A stretch of DNA of 64,000 nt from Phytophthora sp. 'mugwort' (taxonomy: Eukaryota > Oomycota > Peronosporomycetes > Peronosporales > Peronosporaceae). The translations under genes were made by a program, and so were the position numbers. The stretch covers positions 7,626,001 through 7,690,000 of the forward strand of contig JAUCEF010000005.1 in assembly GCA_033558025.1 (NCBI GenBank). Reading direction: 5' to 3'. Under the pieces are notes generated by a model, which did not search any database, was not told the origin of the DNA, and saw only the letters and a list, made by a program, of their open reading frames with translations. Below, in pieces: positions 61,811-64,000 of this stretch (its first letter is position 1; every line of letters begins with the position of its first letter).

Positions 61811-64000
61811 ATGATCAGCTTTGACACCTTCTCGGGCCCTCGTGCGCGCGTGCGCGAGGCGGAGCTGGACTCAGAGGGGCTATTAGGACTAGCCGAGCAG
61901 CCCACTCCCTTACCGGAGTTATTCCCGCCGCCCACGGACACGCCGGAGGCCTCGGACGACAGCTCAGGCGAGTTCTACGAGAGTCAGGACGACGACAACG
62001 ACAGCTGCGACCTCTTCCACGAGCACGATGACGCTGTGGACGTGGAGGTGACAAAGGAGCAGGACACCAAGAAACAGGAACAGGAACAGGCCAGCGGTGG
62101 TCGCATCCGCCAGCTCGTGGAGCTGTTGACGCTGCAGAGTCACAACGTGGGCGACGCCCGCTCTGCGCTCGTGGACAAGCTTTTGGGCGTCGTCAAGGTG
62201 CACGAACTGCTGCTTACGAGGGCGACAGAGGAACAGATCGCTGATGCTGCCAATGACGCCATTACAGACGAGATCCTGGCGTCCGTGGACCAGGAGGAAC
62301 GACGCCGGAGCGAGCTGGCGCTTAAGGAGCAGCAGCTGGTGTCGCTGCAGCCGGTGGCAGCAGCTTCAACGTCGACGCTGTTTGACCCTGGACAACTGAG
62401 CCCGTTCCGCGTGCTGGAGCTCGTGGATGTGCTAGACTCTACGACTGGCGGAATGGTCAAGAGGGTGCTGACGAACGTGAGACGGAGAGCACCACTCAAT
62501 GCCCGAATGATGCGGGACAACAAGATGGAGAAAAACGTCGAGTTTTGCAAATTCTGCTCGGCATATGGAGACCACACTGCCGCCCAGCATCGGTGTCGAC
62601 TGTGTGGCGTGGCAGGACACCATCGCAGTCGGAGCTGCCCGAATCAAGGAACGACACGCGCGATTGTCGCCGATTCGACCACAACTTCACCCGCGAACTC
62701 TGTTACGAGTACTGTCGCAACTGTCGAGGATCAGAAGTTTTGCACGCTATGTAATTTATGGGGGATGCACGCTACTGAGCGACATCGTTGTCGGACATGT
62801 GGAGCTCATGGAGCTCATCGCAGTCAAAGGTGTCCGGCAGCTTCGTCGTCCTCTCTCGTGCCATGGATCGGATCACCGGCGGGTTTGCGGAAGGGGCGAA
62901 CGTATTGTTCACATTGCAATGACTGGCGACCGCATGCATCTGATGAGCATCGGTGTCGATTATGTGGAGAAATTGGAGAACATGGAAGCAAGAAATGCCC
63001 TCAACGAACTAATGGGTCGTCTTCTAGTCCTAGTAGAGGCAGCAGATATGCACTCCATGGCGACGATACGTCACCAGCCATGTCGCCAGGTAAAGCCACT
63101 GCCTTCTGCTCATTTTGTCGAAGAAAAGCAGCACATGCGACGAATCAGCACGTTTGCCGAGGTTGTCGAGCTGTGGGGTTGCACCGGTCCGATGGCTGTC
63201 CTCATCGCAGCAGTAGCAGTACCGTGTTGTCGTACTCAGTGGATGCAGCGTCTAAGGTTCGAGACCGCGTGCTGGAGAGAATTCCACAAGTGCTGCCGCC
63301 TCCAGCAGCAACGCTCATATGGCGTAGTCTCGATAAAGTAGGAGATGCTGATCTCATCTTGCGCAAGACACTACAGCGGATAGGCGTTTGGGGCGGCGGA
63401 TCCCAGACGCCTATCACGACACCATACGCGCCACCAAGTGTCAGCTTTAGTGGCGCAGAAGCGTCTTCTGATGGAGCTGCTAGCTATGACCGGTACCCCC
63501 TGGAGCTGGAGTCTTCACCGCGCGTCATGACTTCGACATCGTCTTCATCTAACAATGCTTCAGCCCCGTTACTTCTGAACGAAGGGCAGTCCAGTGGTGT
63601 GTACGTGCTTTCATATGCTGAAGGTCATTCTGTGGTTCCTGCCCGTATCCTGAAGTATATGCGGCTGCTCATGCATCATGAAGTCTCGACGAACGCTTTC
63701 TCCGTGGTGGTACGATTTGATCCGCGCCCTTCGCACTGGGAACTAATGAAGCCTGGCATGGTGTCTCCTCGCTCGCTGCCCTCAAGTCCAACTATGAGTC
63801 AACAATTGCAGAAACGAATGGCACATTACACACTGCAGACATTGCTAGGGGCACGAGATAAGCTTCGGGAACTCGACATTGCACGGCGCAAACTTGAGCA
63901 CCGACTGCGACAACAGGAACAGATTGAAACCCAGCTTCGAGTTCAGCAAAATCAAGATCAACTCGAGAAAGACGAGGAGAAAGACCATCAACAAGCAGGC
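61811..64000 (+). CDS. Protein with eight zinc-knuckle-like modules in four doublets (partial)
   Basis: The frame is open from an ATG at 61811 to the right edge without a stop, 730 codons; the C-terminus is missing. The first 240 residues are acidic, then helical. Residues 245-464 hold four copies of a unit of about 33 residues. Each has CX2CX5HX4H followed after one residue by CX2CX5HX4C and Pro (for example Cys246, Cys249, His255, His260, then Cys262, Cys265, His271, Cys276). So each unit is itself a doublet of one module, eight potential metal sites in all. The units are joined by Ser/Thr-rich linkers of 22-34 residues. Beyond residue 470 the protein is Ser-rich, then has a globular-looking piece (VYVLSYAEGHSVVPARILKY) and a coiled coil to the edge. 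Nucleic-acid binding is likely; no named family is recognised. Confidence 0.8.
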   Translation, partial: MISFDTFSGPRARVREAELDSEGLLGLAEQPTPLPELFPPPTDTPEASDDSSGEFYESQDDDNDSCDLFHEHDDAVDVEVTKEQDTKKQEQEQASGGRIRQLVELLTLQSHNVGDARSALVDKLLGVVKVHELLLTRATEEQIADAANDAITDEILASVDQEERRRSELALKEQQLVSLQPVAAASTSTLFDPGQLSPFRVLELVDVLDSTTGGMVKRVLTNVRRRAPLNARMMRDNKMEKNVEFCKFCSAYGDHTAAQHRCRLCGVAGHHRSRSCPNQGTTRAIVADSTTTSPANSVTSTVATVEDQKFCTLCNLWGMHATERHRCRTCGAHGAHRSQRCPAASSSSLVPWIGSPAGLRKGRTYCSHCNDWRPHASDEHRCRLCGEIGEHGSKKCPQRTNGSSSSPSRGSRYALHGDDTSPAMSPGKATAFCSFCRRKAAHATNQHVCRGCRAVGLHRSDGCPHRSSSSTVLSYSVDAASKVRDRVLERIPQVLPPPAATLIWRSLDKVGDADLILRKTLQRIGVWGGGSQTPITTPYAPPSVSFSGAEASSDGAASYDRYPLELESSPRVMTSTSSSSNNASAPLLLNEGQSSGVYVLSYAEGHSVVPARILKYMRLLMHHEVSTNAFSVVVRFDPRPSHWELMKPGMVSPRSLPSSPTMSQQLQKRMAHYTLQTLLGARDKLRELDIARRKLEHRLRQQEQIETQLRVQQNQDQLEKDEEKDHQQAG

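Noticed and set aside
62565..63341. 258-codon plus-strand frame within the zinc-module gene
   Set aside because: It is shifted from the frame that carries all 32 Cys/His positions of the array and runs unbroken from 61811 to the edge.
1..64000. CRISPR arrays, tRNA or rRNA genes, bacterial operons
   Set aside because: No regularly spaced repeats of CRISPR type, no cloverleaf or rRNA sequence was recognised, and the introns and gene families are eukaryotic.

Overview
The window looks like a nuclear contig from an oomycete, most probably a Phytophthora-like species. Evidence: compact genes with few short introns (about 55-80 bp, GT...AG, with CTAAC-type branch points), proteins combining START-like and FYVE regions, an oomycete-style initiator (GCTCATTCC...) upstream of a receptor-like kinase, and a TE-rich island carrying a hAT element. 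There is no prokaryotic signature. All gene models here come from reading the sequence; exon joins were chosen so that reading phase, splice dinucleotides and family conservation agree.

Layout. 1-2.4 kb: start of a membrane protein (minus, runs off the left edge), EMC3 (six exons) and a CDGSH iron-sulfur protein. 3.7-9.0 kb: a convergent pair of START-FYVE paralogs. 9.9-12.8 kb: the PP2A leucine carboxyl methyltransferase and eIF3 subunit L. 13.1-22.7 kb: three consecutive plus-strand genes that look like centrosome or cilium proteins (a very large Sfi1-like protein with a jacalin-like domain, a coiled-coil protein, and a CEP95 homolog). 22.7-25.2 kb: a CLC chloride channel or transporter. 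25.3-29.1 kb: the most unusual gene of the window, a six-exon, about 1160-residue protein with two TIR-like domains, a NACHT/STAND ATPase and a C-terminal SH2 domain.

29.5-41.1 kb is an accessory island. A decayed receptor-like TKL kinase (29.5-31.0 kb) and its intact paralog (39.3-41.1 kb) flank two dead DNA transposons: one with a DUF7869-like transposase and imperfect 35-bp terminal inverted repeats, and one hAT element with 17-bp TIRs and an 8-bp target-site duplication. A broken Uma2-like endonuclease relic and an AT-rich foldback repeat also lie there. This suggests a kinase gene duplication followed by TE accumulation.

41.4-61.2 kb returns to dense housekeeping genes: NSUN2-type tRNA m5C methyltransferase, a small multi-pass membrane protein, a secreted Thr/Gly/Ser-repeat protein with an SMP-30-like propeller, an archaeal-type YchF/Obg GTPase (YGR210C-like), a HAD phosphatase of the CECR5/HDHD5 type, a CXC (tesmin/TSO1) DNA-binding protein with four Cys-rich modules, ribosomal protein P0, membrane-anchored CTP:phosphoethanolamine cytidylyltransferase, an RMDN-type mitochondrial TPR protein (with a decayed duplicate downstream), and a TBL1-type LisH-WD40 co-repressor. 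The right edge carries an open gene (61.8 kb onward) encoding an array of eight zinc-knuckle-like modules arranged as four doublets.
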